NCBI GenBank assembly: GCA_023430825.1
Contig: JAEYYL010000452.1
Span: 1-23,264, forward strand
DNA: 23,264 nucleotides
DNA from: Verrucomicrobiota bacterium
Lineage (GTDB): Bacteria > Verrucomicrobiota > Verrucomicrobiia > Opitutales > Opitutaceae
Direction: 5' to 3'
Every line of letters starts with the position of its first letter. The stretch's first letter is position 1. The notes under the pieces are model-generated. The model made no database searches and was not told where the DNA came from. It saw only the letters and a program-made list of their open reading frames with translations. Position numbers and translations under genes: made by a program. This document shows positions 15,429-23,002 of this stretch, piece after piece.

Positions 15429-17531
15429 TCACTTTTCCCCGGTCCGCCCGAAGACCTGCGCCAGCGTGCGATCCAGCACCGTCACGCTGACCGGCTTGGT
15501 CAGATGCGCGACAAACCCCGCCTCGCCGCTCCGCGCCACATCCTGCTCCATGCCGTAACCGGTCAACGCCACCCCCACACAGCCGTGCCGCTCCCGCAGC
15601 TCCCGCATCAGCGCGACACCATCGCCGTCCGGCAGGCCGATATCCGACAACACCAGATCGAAGCTCCCCGCCGCCGCCGCCTCGCGCGCCGCCGCCGCCG
15701 TGCCCACCGCCACCACTTCGTAACCCCGCCGCCCCAGCAGCCGCGTCAACGGCACGCGCGTCGGCTCATGATCCTCGATCAGCAAAATCCGCCCCGCCTT
15801 CCTCGCCCCGCCGGCCGGCTCCTGCCCGACGCGCTTCGGCGCTTCGCCCGCCCGCTTACCTCCCGGCGCGTCCGCCGCCGCCAGCGGCAGGTGGATCGTG
15901 AACGTCGACCCCCGGTCCCGCCCGGCGCTCGCCGCATAAATCCGCCCGCCGTGCAGCTCGATCAGCTTGCGGCTGATCGCCAGCCCCAGCCCCAGCCCGC
16001 CGAAACGATGCCCCCGCCCCTGCTCCGCATGATCGCCCTGCATGAACGCACCGAACACCCGCAGCACCTCGTGCGCCTCCATCCCGATGCCCGTATCCGA
16101 AATCTGGATCTCCACCTCGCTCAGGCCCGGCACATTGCGACTCGCCACCCGCAGCCGGCCGCCGGGCGGCGTGAACTTGATCGCATTCTTCAACACATTC
16201 CAAAACACCTGCTGCAGCCGCCCCGAGTCGCCCGCGATCGCGCTCGCCCCCGCCTCGAGCGCCAGGTCCACCGCCAGCGCCCGCTCCGCCGCCTCCGCCT
16301 GCACTGTCCCCACCGCGTCGCGCACGATCCCGTGCACGTCCACCCGCTGCAGCTCCAGCGCCATCTTGCCATGCTCGATCCGCGTCAGGTCCAGCAAATC
16401 GTCGATCAGCCGCGCCTCCAGCAGCGCGTTCTGCTCGATCAGGCGAAACGCCTCCCGCGCCCCCGCCGGATACTCCGGATTCCCCGCCGAATCGCTCGCC
16501 AGCAGCAGCACCGGATTGAGCGGCGTGCGCAACTCATGCGACAACGCCGCCAGGAAATCGTCCTTCGCCCGCGACGCCGCCACCGTCTCCCGCTCCCGCA
16601 TCGACCGGTCCAGCGCGATCGCCAGATAACGCGCGATCCGCCCCAGCGTGTTCACATCCGCCGCCGGAATGCTCTCCCGCTGATAACTCCCGAACGTCGC
16701 CAGCCCGATCAGCCGCTCGCCGATCGCCAGCGGAAATCCATACCGCGCCCGCCACCCCATCTGCCGCAACTGCTCCCCATGCAACACCGCCGTCGCCGGT
16801 ATCCCCTCCACATACCGCCCCGTCGCGATCCGGTCCTGCGGGTTCATCCGCACCGTCGCCAACATCTCCCGCTGCCGCGGCGAGATGCCCCCCGCCGCGT
16901 TCAACCGCAACGTCACCCCATCCGGCTCCAACAGATAACTCGCATACGCATCCAACCCCAACGACGGCGCGATCGTCGGAAAAATCTCCGCCACGTCCTT
17001 CGCCGGATCGATCGACTGCAGTAACGAGGCCAGCGCCGACGACAACAACCGGTCGAGCTCCTGCTGCCGCCGCAAAATCCCCGCCTGGAACTCCCGCTGC
17101 GTCACATCCTCGATGATCGTGATCGTCCCCACGATCGTCCCCGCCTCCGGCAACGGCGCCACGCGCACCGTCTGCAACATGCAGGACAACCCCGTATCCG
17201 GCACCGTCACCGGCAACGGCAGCAGATACTGGTGCAACGCCGTCGACAACACGCTGATCTCCCCTTCCAACGCCCGCTGAAACCGCTCCTGCAACCGCCG
17301 CTCCACCAACTCGGGAAACACCTCCAGCAACCGACGCCCCACCACCTCCTCCGCCGACAACCCACTCTGCGTCACCAGCCACCGGTTCCAGCTCCTGATC
17401 GTCAACTCCCGGTCCGTCGTGAAAATCCCGAACGGCGCGATCTCATGCATCCACGCCGCCATCGCCGCGTTCGAACTGAACTGCGTGCCGACCGGATCGC
17501 CCGCGCCACCCTCCTGACCACCTCCGCTCAT
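15429..17531 (-). CDS. PAS-GAF hybrid histidine kinase linked to the che operon
   Basis: A 700-residue soluble hybrid kinase. A PAS domain spans about 25-147 (I-A-P-F-G-I-F-T-T-D-R near its start). A GAF domain follows at about 165-308 (Y-G-F-P-L-A-I-G-E-R-L-I-G-L-A-T-F). HisKA has S-H-E-L-R-T-P with phospho-His332. HATPase_c has N-V-L-K-N-A-I-K-F-T, D-T-G-I-G-M (479-484) and G-L-G-L-G-L. A Gly/Ala/Lys linker leads to a receiver with E586/D587, phospho-Asp630 and Lys679. Its ATG overlaps the stop of cheC (17528-17531), so it is probably translated from the chemosensory transcript. This makes it a candidate partner or output of the chemosensory system. The kinase-receiver half is closely similar to that of the kinase at 4620-6596, including the L-S-D-I-G-L-P-D-G and V-A-H-L-T-K-P-V segments. 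The sensed signal is unknown. Confidence 0.94.
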   Translation of the reverse strand: MSGGGQEGGAGDPVGTQFSSNAAMAAWMHEIAPFGIFTTDRELTIRSWNRWLVTQSGLSAEEVVGRRLLEVFPELVERRLQERFQRALEGEISVLSTALHQYLLPLPVTVPDTGLSCMLQTVRVAPLPEAGTIVGTITIIEDVTQREFQAGILRRQQELDRLLSSALASLLQSIDPAKDVAEIFPTIAPSLGLDAYASYLLEPDGVTLRLNAAGGISPRQREMLATVRMNPQDRIATGRYVEGIPATAVLHGEQLRQMGWRARYGFPLAIGERLIGLATFGSYQRESIPAADVNTLGRIARYLAIALDRSMRERETVAASRAKDDFLAALSHELRTPLNPVLLLASDSAGNPEYPAGAREAFRLIEQNALLEARLIDDLLDLTRIEHGKMALELQRVDVHGIVRDAVGTVQAEAAERALAVDLALEAGASAIAGDSGRLQQVFWNVLKNAIKFTPPGGRLRVASRNVPGLSEVEIQISDTGIGMEAHEVLRVFGAFMQGDHAEQGRGHRFGGLGLGLAISRKLIELHGGRIYAASAGRDRGSTFTIHLPLAAADAPGGKRAGEAPKRVGQEPAGGARKAGRILLIEDHEPTRVPLTRLLGRRGYEVVAVGTAAAAREAAAAGSFDLVLSDIGLPDGDGVALMRELRERHGCVGVALTGYGMEQDVARSGEAGFVAHLTKPVSVTVLDRTLAQVFGRTGEK

Positions 17532-18148
17532 TGCGTCTGTCGATTCTCCCAGTTCTGCAATTCCAACAACAACCGGTCCAGCGACGCGATCCCGAGAATG
17601 ATCACGAGATAACCCGTCACATCGCCCGCCCGCACGAAAAACCGCGTGTGAATCATCAGCCCGTAACGCATCGGCTCCCCCGCCTGTCGCGCCACCGACT
17701 CCAGCACCCGCGTGACACTCTCCACCTGAAGCTGGGGAACGGCGAACGTGACATGAACGTGCAGCAGATTGCCAAACACCCCCAGACAGGCGTTGAGCAG
17801 AATGTTGCCCACCTCCGTGATGATTTCCCGCGCCCCCGAATCGAATTCCGCCGAGACCGACCGCTCGTCCGTCAGCAACCGGCTCAACGCCACCGCCGCC
17901 CGCTCGTCCAGCATCAACAGCGCATTCCCCGAGATCGGCCCCGAAAACACTTGGTTCACGCTCGCCACGTCGACGCTGATGACCTGCTCGAGCAACGGCG
18001 CGATCGCGTCGATCTCGTGGATCGTCACCTGCGGCACTTCCAGCGTGATCCGATAGCCGGTCAACTCCGACAACGACCCTGCCGCCCGGCCGTAGCCGAT
18101 GTTGATCAGCTCCGTCAGCGCGTCCTTCTGATCGAGCGTCAGCTCCAC
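17528..18148 (-). CDS. cheC: CheC-family CheY-P phosphatase
   Basis: A 206-residue protein with both CheC half-sites. The first matches the phosphatase signature [D/S]-x3-E-x2-N-x22-P exactly: Asp9, Glu13, Asn16 and Pro39. The second has Glu112, Asn115 and Pro138 at the right spacing, but Glu108 replaces the Asp or Ser. By family knowledge these residues insert into the CheY-P active site and remove phosphate. The start is GTG at 18148: a strong Shine-Dalgarno AAGGAGG lies 6 bases upstream, and the CheC domain begins right after it. The frame continues upstream within cheY only as an artefact. The gene overlaps the end of cheY by 10 bases, and its stop overlaps the next kinase as ATGA. The immediate neighbour cheY is the probable substrate. 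No cheD is seen nearby. Confidence 0.9.
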   Translation of the reverse strand: MELTLDQKDALTELINIGYGRAAGSLSELTGYRITLEVPQVTIHEIDAIAPLLEQVISVDVASVNQVFSGPISGNALLMLDERAAVALSRLLTDERSVSAEFDSGAREIITEVGNILLNACLGVFGNLLHVHVTFAVPQLQVESVTRVLESVARQAGEPMRYGLMIHTRFFVRAGDVTGYLVIILGIASLDRLLLELQNWENRQTQ

Positions 18149-18516
18149 GTGTGGCCTCCTTCGAGCACCGTCTTCAACGTTGCCGCGAGCGCCTGCCGAT
18201 TCACCGGCTTGTTCAAGATCCCCTGCGCGCCCGCCGCCTTCACCTGCTCCGCCGTCGACCGCTGGATGTCCGCCGTCGCCACGATCACCCGCGCGTCCGG
18301 CTTCAGCTCCCGGATCTTCGCAAGCACGTCCAGGCCATACATCCCGCTCATCACCATATCCAGGATCACCACATCCGGCGCACCCAGAAAAAAGCGCTCG
18401 AGCGCCTGCGCGCCATCCGACGCCTCCTCCACTTCGTAACCGAGCTCCTCCAGCGCCTGCCGGAGCGTTCGCCGCGCCAGCGCAGAATCGTCCACCATCA
18501 AAATTTTCGTCTTCAT
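18139..18516 (-). CDS. cheY: CheY-like single-domain response regulator
   Basis: A 125-residue receiver with no output domain. The acidic pocket is Asp9/Asp10, the phospho-acceptor Asp53, and the switch and lysine residues are Thr81 and Lys103 (N-K-P-V). The loop after the phospho-Asp reads D-M-V-M-S-G-M-Y-G-L-D, so the usual Pro of M-P is Ser and the usual Asp of M-D-G is Tyr. It lies between cheB and cheC; its start overlaps the cheB stop as ATGA and its end overlaps cheC by 10 bases. The CheC beside it is the expected phosphatase and the truncated CheA the expected kinase. With no motility gene in view the target of CheY-P is open: a flagellar switch elsewhere, a pilus, or the adjoining kinases. 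Confidence 0.92.
   Translation of the reverse strand: MKTKILMVDDSALARRTLRQALEELGYEVEEASDGAQALERFFLGAPDVVILDMVMSGMYGLDVLAKIRELKPDARVIVATADIQRSTAEQVKAAGAQGILNKPVNRQALAATLKTVLEGGHTWS
18155..18161 (-). promoter_or_regulatory. Strong Shine-Dalgarno site for cheC
   Basis: AAGGAGG on the minus strand, 6 bases before the GTG start at 18148 and inside the end of cheY. It decides the cheC start. It is the clearest ribosome binding site I see in the window; most other starts lack one. Confidence 0.85.
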
Positions 18517-19559
18517 ATGCGTGCGGTGATCGCCTGCGCCATCCCGTCCAACGAGACAGCCTCATCGCTCAAACCGGCCTCGACCACTGAGCGCGGCATC
18601 CCGTAGATGACGCAACTTTTTTCAGCCTCCGTCAGGATCGTCCCTCCCTGCGCCTTCACCCACGCAGCCCCTTCCTTCCCGTCGTCCCCCATTCCCGTCA
18701 TCACCACGCCCAACACGCGGCCGCCATAGACTTCCGCCGCCGACCGGAACAACACGTCGGCCGACGGCCGGTGCAGCTTTTCCAGCGGCTGCATCGTGAG
18801 TTGCGCCACCACTTCGCCGTCCGCCGCGCGCCGCAACATCAGATGCCGCCCCGCCGCCGCGATCCATACCACCCCCGGCCGCAACACGTCGCCCTCCGCC
18901 GCTTCCTTCACCTCGAGCGCGCACAACTCGTTCAACTTCTCCGCATATAACGCCGTGTAACCCACCGGCATGTGCAACACCACCGCGATCGGCACCGCGA
19001 AATCGCCCGGCAATTGCGGCAACATCCGGCGCAACGCCTGCGGCCCGCCCGTCGAAATTCCCACCACCACCACGTCCGCTTTCCCCTGACCGCTCCGCGC
19101 CACCGCCGCCACCGCCGGTGACGGCGACGGCGCCCCGCTCGGCGCCAGCTTTTCCACCGGCACGCTCATCGCCTCCCGCACCTTCGCCACCAGCGCCTCG
19201 CGCACCGTCCGCAGATCGTCCGTCGCTAGCGCCGTCGGCTTCTGCACCACATCCACCGCTCCCGCACTCAACGCCTCCACCACCTCCGCCGCATCCTGCG
19301 CCGCCGCCGACAGGATCAGGATCGGCAACGGCCGCACCGCCATCTGCCGCCGCACGAAATACACCCCGCCCAGATTCGGCATCCGCAGATCGCAAATCAC
19401 CAGGTCCGGTCGCAACCGCTCCGCCAGCTCCAACGCCTCCGCCCCATCCCGCGCCGCCCCCACCACCTCCACCCCCGCATGATCCGACAAAATCTCGCGC
19501 ACCACCTTCCGCGCGAAGGCGGAATCGTCGACGATGAGGATACGAATCGGCGCACTCAT
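18513..19559 (-). CDS. cheB: Protein-glutamate methylesterase CheB
   Basis: A 348-residue protein of normal CheB length and layout. The N-terminal receiver (1-125) has D11/D12, phospho-Asp57 (C-D-L-R-M-P) and Lys107. A Pro/Ser/Ala linker spans about 130-160. The methylesterase domain (162-348) carries the catalytic triad Ser169 (G-I-S-T-G-G-P), His196 (L-H-M-P-V-G) and Asp293 (T-G-M-G-D-D-G). It removes methyl groups from receptor glutamates and deamidates receptor glutamines; phosphorylation by CheA activates it. It pairs with CheR immediately upstream, and both junctions are ATGA overlaps. A Shine-Dalgarno-like GAGGAG lies 4 bases before the ATG. Because the only receptor in the cluster is soluble, this enzyme probably works on a cytoplasmic array, on receptors encoded elsewhere, or both. 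Confidence 0.96.
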   Translation of the reverse strand: MSAPIRILIVDDSAFARKVVREILSDHAGVEVVGAARDGAEALELAERLRPDLVICDLRMPNLGGVYFVRRQMAVRPLPILILSAAAQDAAEVVEALSAGAVDVVQKPTALATDDLRTVREALVAKVREAMSVPVEKLAPSGAPSPSPAVAAVARSGQGKADVVVVGISTGGPQALRRMLPQLPGDFAVPIAVVLHMPVGYTALYAEKLNELCALEVKEAAEGDVLRPGVVWIAAAGRHLMLRRAADGEVVAQLTMQPLEKLHRPSADVLFRSAAEVYGGRVLGVVMTGMGDDGKEGAAWVKAQGGTILTEAEKSCVIYGMPRSVVEAGLSDEAVSLDGMAQAITARI

Positions 19560-20419
19560 GCGTCTCCTCGCCCCACCGGATTGCGCCGGTAAACAAACGC
19601 CCCCCGCACCTCCTCCAACTCGAACGCATCCGTCAACTTCAACAACGACTCCGACGCCCCCACAAACAAGTGCGACCGCGCCGGCATCCGCTCCGCAAAC
19701 GCCGACACCACCCGCCCGATCGCCGCCGGCGAAAAGTAAATGAACACGTTGCGGCAGAAAATCACGTCCACCGGCTTCAGATCCGCATAACTCGCCGGGT
19801 CCACCAGGTTCGCCCAGCGAAACTGCACCCGCTCCGCCACCTCGCGCCGGAGCACCTCGCCCTCCGGCCGCGCTTCGAAATATTTCGCCCGCAACTCCGC
19901 CGGCAACGCCCGAAACGACCGCTCGCGATACACCCCCGCGCGCGCCTTCCCCAGCGCCGCCTCGCTCGCGTCGCTCGCATGGATCTCGATCGGCCGGTCG
20001 CCCCAGCCCGCCTCCTCCAGCGCCATCGCCAAGCTATACGGCTCCTCCCCCGTCGCGCACGCCGCGCTCCAGATCCGCAACGGCCGGTCCCCCTCCCGAA
20101 ACCACGCCGGCACCACGTGCTCCACCAGCGCGCGCACCTGGTCGAACTCCCGCCAGAAATACGTCTCCTGCACCGAAAACGCGTCCATCACCCGCCGCCA
20201 CTCCTCCGGCCCCTGCTCGTCGTATTTCAGGATGTAGTAATAATCCAGATACGACGCACACCCGTGCGCCGCCGCCCGCGGCTGCAGTTTGTCCAGCATC
20301 GTGTCCAGCCGGTCGTCCTCGAAATACAGCCCCGCCCGCTCGTGAATCAAATCGCGCAGCAGACGCGGCACCGGCTCCGGCACCGGGATGGACCCACCCT
20401 TCGCCTGCGCAGAGATCAT
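19556..20419 (-). CDS. cheR: Chemotaxis protein methyltransferase CheR
   Basis: A 287-residue protein of typical single-unit CheR length. The N-terminal helical domain (about 15-80) precedes S-V-Q-E-T-Y-F-W-R-E (82-91), the counterpart of the family's T-x-N-x-T-x-F-F-R-x segment. The S-adenosylmethionine site is W-S-A-A-C-A-T-G-E-E-P-Y-S (117-129), with the acidic ribose-binding region at I-H-A-S-D (146-150). The late F-C-R-N-V-F-I-Y-F (221-229) is the conserved C-R-N motif. It methylates receptor glutamates using S-adenosylmethionine. No TPR extension is present. It lies between the receptor gene and cheB, each junction an ATGA overlap, which suits tight co-expression of the adaptation enzymes. 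The receptor in this cluster lacks a C-terminal tether pentapeptide, so tethering is not expected. Confidence 0.96.
   Translation of the reverse strand: MISAQAKGGSIPVPEPVPRLLRDLIHERAGLYFEDDRLDTMLDKLQPRAAAHGCASYLDYYYILKYDEQGPEEWRRVMDAFSVQETYFWREFDQVRALVEHVVPAWFREGDRPLRIWSAACATGEEPYSLAMALEEAGWGDRPIEIHASDASEAALGKARAGVYRERSFRALPAELRAKYFEARPEGEVLRREVAERVQFRWANLVDPASYADLKPVDVIFCRNVFIYFSPAAIGRVVSAFAERMPARSHLFVGASESLLKLTDAFELEEVRGAFVYRRNPVGRGDA
19564..19569 (-). promoter_or_regulatory. Shine-Dalgarno-like site for cheB
   Basis: GAGGAG on the minus strand, 4 bases before the ATG at 19559 and within the last codons of cheR. The spacing is short but it supports the chosen start. Confidence 0.5.
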
Positions 20420-22428
20420 CGCGCCTTGGTGCGCTCCCCGCGCGCGGCGTTCGCCGCCGGCACTCCTTTTTTCGGCCCCGGCTTTTCCCCCGCCCCGCCC
20501 GCACGAATCTCCCCCAGGCTCCGCGTCACCGACTCCGCCGACGCCGAGTTCTCCAGGTTCGCCACCGTGATCGACTTGATCTGCTTCGCCACGTTCTGCG
20601 TCGCACTCGTCACATCCTTCATCGCCCGCGCCTGCTCCTGCAACCCCCGCGCCGCCTGCTCCGACTGCCGCCGCAGGTTGTCCGCCGCCGCCACCACTTG
20701 GCTCGTCCCCGCCGCCTGCTCGCTCATCGCCCGGTTCACCGTCGTCACCAGCTTCGCCAGCCGCTCCGCCTCCTTCGCAATCTGCTCCGACGCCGTCGAC
20801 TGCTCCGCGATCGCTCGCGCCGTCGACACGCCGCCCTTCCGCATCGCATCGATCGCCGACACGATCTGCGCCGCCCCCGTCGCCTGCTCCGCCGTCGCCT
20901 TGCGCAACTGCACCGCGATGCCGCTCGTCGCCTGCGCCGCCTTCACCACCTCGCGCGCCGCGCGCCCGTGCTCGCCCATCGCCTGCGATACTTCCTTCGT
21001 CGTCTTTCGCATCTGCGACGAGGCCTGCACGATCGCCGCCGCCCCTTTCGCCTGCTCCGCCATCGCGCCCGACACCTGCCGCGATTGCGCCGCCGTCACC
21101 GCGATCGCATCCATCACGTGCTTGCTCGCCACCAGCTGCTCGTCCGCCGCCCGCGTGATTTCCGCCACCAACCCGCCGCTCTCGCGCACGCCTTCCAAAA
21201 TCTTCTCCAATCCCGTCGAGCCGCTCTCCGACAACCGGTTCGACTCCTCCGCCACGCGCGCCCCGTCCGTCGCCGCCTGCGTCGCATCGCGCGTCACGTT
21301 CTCCAGCCCGCGCACGATCTGCGCGATGTCCGCCGTCGCCTTCGCGCTGCGGTCCGCCAGATTGCGGATCTCCTCCGCCACCACCGCAAACCCGCGCCCC
21401 GCCTCGCCCGCCCGCGCCGCCTCGATCGACGCGTTCAACGACAGCAGGTTCGTCCGCTCCGCGATCACGCTGATCGTGTCCACGATGCTCCCGATCTGCG
21501 CCGTCTGCTTGTTCAACTCGCGCATCACCGCCGTCGAATTGTCCATCGCCTTCGCCACCCGCCCGATCCCGTCGATCGACTTGCGGATCATCTGCCCTCC
21601 CTCGTCCGCCTCCCGCGACACCTTCGACGTGATCTCGTGCGTCCGCTTCACCAACTGCGCCACCGCCCGGCTCGAACGGTCCATCTGCGTCGCACTCGTG
21701 TTCGCATTGTTCGCCGCCTCCGTGATCCGCTCCGCATTCTGCGCCACCGACTGGATCGAACGCGCCATCTCCTCCACCGATGTCGAGGTCTCCTCCACCG
21801 ACGTCGCCAGCCCCTCCGACATCGCCGCCACTTCCTCGATCGACGCCGCCATCTCGTTCATCGACGACAACGTCTCCTCCGCCGCCGCCGTCAAATCGTC
21901 CGCATTCCGCGACACGCCCTGCACCGAACGGCTCATCTCCTCGATCGACGCCGCACTCTCGTTCAACCCCGCCGCCAGATCCTCCGAATCGCTCGACACG
22001 CGCTTCACCGACGCCGCGACTTCCGCGATCGAGGTCGTCAACTCCTCCGCCGACGTCGACATCTCGTGCGTCGTCGCCGTCACCGACTGCGTCGCCGCCG
22101 CGATCTGCTTGATCGCCACACTCGTCTGCACCGCCGCCGCCGCCACCTGCGCACTGTTGCCCGCCACCTCCTCGATCGACGCCGCCATCTCGTTGATCGC
22201 CGCCGCCGTCGCCTCGCCCGACTCCGTCACCGAGCGCGCCTGCTCCGCCGTCTCCTTCAACGACCGCGTCAGCTCCGCCACCTCCGCCGTCGCCGAATCC
22301 AGCGAAACCGTGCGGCTCGCCGCCTCCCGCCTCGCCGACGACGCGGCATCCGCCTTCGCGGCGGCCGTTGAAGAAGAACTCGGGGACGCCGGCAGGGGCG
22401 CATTACGACGGGCTTTGGGCTTCGGCAT
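20416..22428 (-). CDS. Soluble methyl-accepting chemotaxis protein without sensor domain
   Basis: A 670-residue protein with no membrane segment and no ligand-binding domain I can recognise. After a basic, Ser/Ala-rich 40-residue start, nearly the whole chain (about 45-630) is predicted coiled coil. The signalling tip is clear: E-R-T-N-L-L-S-L-N-A-S-I-E-A-A-R-A-G (324-341) followed by G-R-G-F-A-V-V-A-E-E-I-R-N-L-A (344-358), which binds CheA and CheW. The arm before the tip repeats S-I-E-E-V/M-type segments (Ser at 84, 133, 161, 196, 217), all multiples of seven apart. The arm after the tip repeats E-Q/H-type segments every 28 residues from 431 to 599. The C-terminus is basic with no CheR tether motif. 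It starts 21 bases after the cheW stop and overlaps cheR as ATGA. Input probably comes from another protein or from the cytoplasmic state; that is inference. Confidence 0.93.
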   Translation of the reverse strand: MPKPKARRNAPLPASPSSSSTAAAKADAASSARREAASRTVSLDSATAEVAELTRSLKETAEQARSVTESGEATAAAINEMAASIEEVAGNSAQVAAAAVQTSVAIKQIAAATQSVTATTHEMSTSAEELTTSIAEVAASVKRVSSDSEDLAAGLNESAASIEEMSRSVQGVSRNADDLTAAAEETLSSMNEMAASIEEVAAMSEGLATSVEETSTSVEEMARSIQSVAQNAERITEAANNANTSATQMDRSSRAVAQLVKRTHEITSKVSREADEGGQMIRKSIDGIGRVAKAMDNSTAVMRELNKQTAQIGSIVDTISVIAERTNLLSLNASIEAARAGEAGRGFAVVAEEIRNLADRSAKATADIAQIVRGLENVTRDATQAATDGARVAEESNRLSESGSTGLEKILEGVRESGGLVAEITRAADEQLVASKHVMDAIAVTAAQSRQVSGAMAEQAKGAAAIVQASSQMRKTTKEVSQAMGEHGRAAREVVKAAQATSGIAVQLRKATAEQATGAAQIVSAIDAMRKGGVSTARAIAEQSTASEQIAKEAERLAKLVTTVNRAMSEQAAGTSQVVAAADNLRRQSEQAARGLQEQARAMKDVTSATQNVAKQIKSITVANLENSASAESVTRSLGEIRAGGAGEKPGPKKGVPAANAARGERTKAR

Positions 22429-22449
22429 GGCAGGAGGGTTGGTTTGAAA

Positions 22450-22911
22450 TTATTTCGTCGGGGCGCCTTCCGGCACCGTGGTTTCCTCGAGCGTCAACAC
22501 CACGCCCACGTCGAGAATCAGCACGCTGCGTCCCTTCACCGTCGCGACGCCTGCGACATGATTCCCCTGGATGCCCACCAGCGTCTCCTCGATCGGCCGC
22601 ACCGCGTCCGCCGGAATCCGCTGAAACTCCCGCGCCGCATCCACGATCAACGCCACCACGCGGTTCTGCACCTTCAGGAAAATCAGCCGCGTCTGCGGTG
22701 TGTAAGCCACCCGCGGCAGCCCGAAGCGCGCGCGCAAATTCAACGCGGGAAACACCTGCCCCCGCGAAAACACCACGCCATCCACCGCCGCCGCCGTGTT
22801 CGGCACACGCGTCACATGCTCCAACATCTCCACGTGCTGCACGTCCGCGCTGCGCACCGCATACGCGGCGCCATCGAGTTCGAAAACGATGTAGGTGTCG
22901 GCCTGGCTCAT
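22450..22911 (-). CDS. cheW: Chemotaxis coupling protein CheW
   Basis: A 153-residue protein made of one CheW domain. The start M-S-Q-A-D-T-Y-I-V-F-E-L gives the usual first strand. V-D-G-V-V-F-S-R-G-Q-V-F-P-A-L-N-L-R (43-60) matches the family's G-x4-R-G-x3-P-x2-D/N-L-R core, and I-V-D-A (89-92) and the late G-V-A-T-V-K-G-R-S-V-L-I-L-D-V (121-135) complete the SH3-like fold. It links receptor tips to CheA in arrays. ATG at 22911 is preferred over an in-frame ATG nine codons upstream (22938); neither has a clear Shine-Dalgarno sequence. It lies between cheA (about 90 bases upstream) and the soluble receptor (21 bases downstream). The C-terminal dozen residues are an unremarkable tail. Confidence 0.95.
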   Translation of the reverse strand: MSQADTYIVFELDGAAYAVRSADVQHVEMLEHVTRVPNTAAAVDGVVFSRGQVFPALNLRARFGLPRVAYTPQTRLIFLKVQNRVVALIVDAAREFQRIPADAVRPIEETLVGIQGNHVAGVATVKGRSVLILDVGVVLTLEETTVPEGAPTK

Positions 22912-22972
22912 GGCAAATCGGCCCGCGACAGACACCATTTCGGAACCTTTGAACCGCTTTCCGCTGCGAAAC

Positions 22973-23002
22973 TCATTCGGTGTTCATCCGTGTTCATCGT
23001 GA
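22973..23002 (-). repeat. Degenerate ~10-base tandem repeat after cheA stop
   Basis: Directly after the cheA TAG, the minus strand reads three units, ACGATGAAC / ACGGATGAAC / ACCGAATGAG. The units and their position right after a stop codon resemble the repeat at 1374-1408. It fills part of the 91-base cheA-cheW gap. I cannot assign a function. Confidence 0.6.

Noticed and set aside
15416..15430. Possible terminator (ACGCC-AGCC-GGCGT) after the PAS-GAF kinase
   Set aside because: The stem is only 5 bp, it overlaps the stop codon, and no T-run follows on the minus strand.
11749..15558. Very long plus-strand open frame (over 1,200 codons) opposite the multi-PAS kinase
   Set aside because: Its translation is almost all Arg, His, Pro, Leu and Gln with no domain, as expected opposite a GC-rich gene. 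The minus-strand frame holds clear PAS, kinase and receiver motifs.
19670..22447. Long plus-strand open frame opposite cheR and the receptor gene
   Set aside because: Composition follows from the repeated Ala/Ser/Glu codons of the receptor on the other strand; no recognisable domain.
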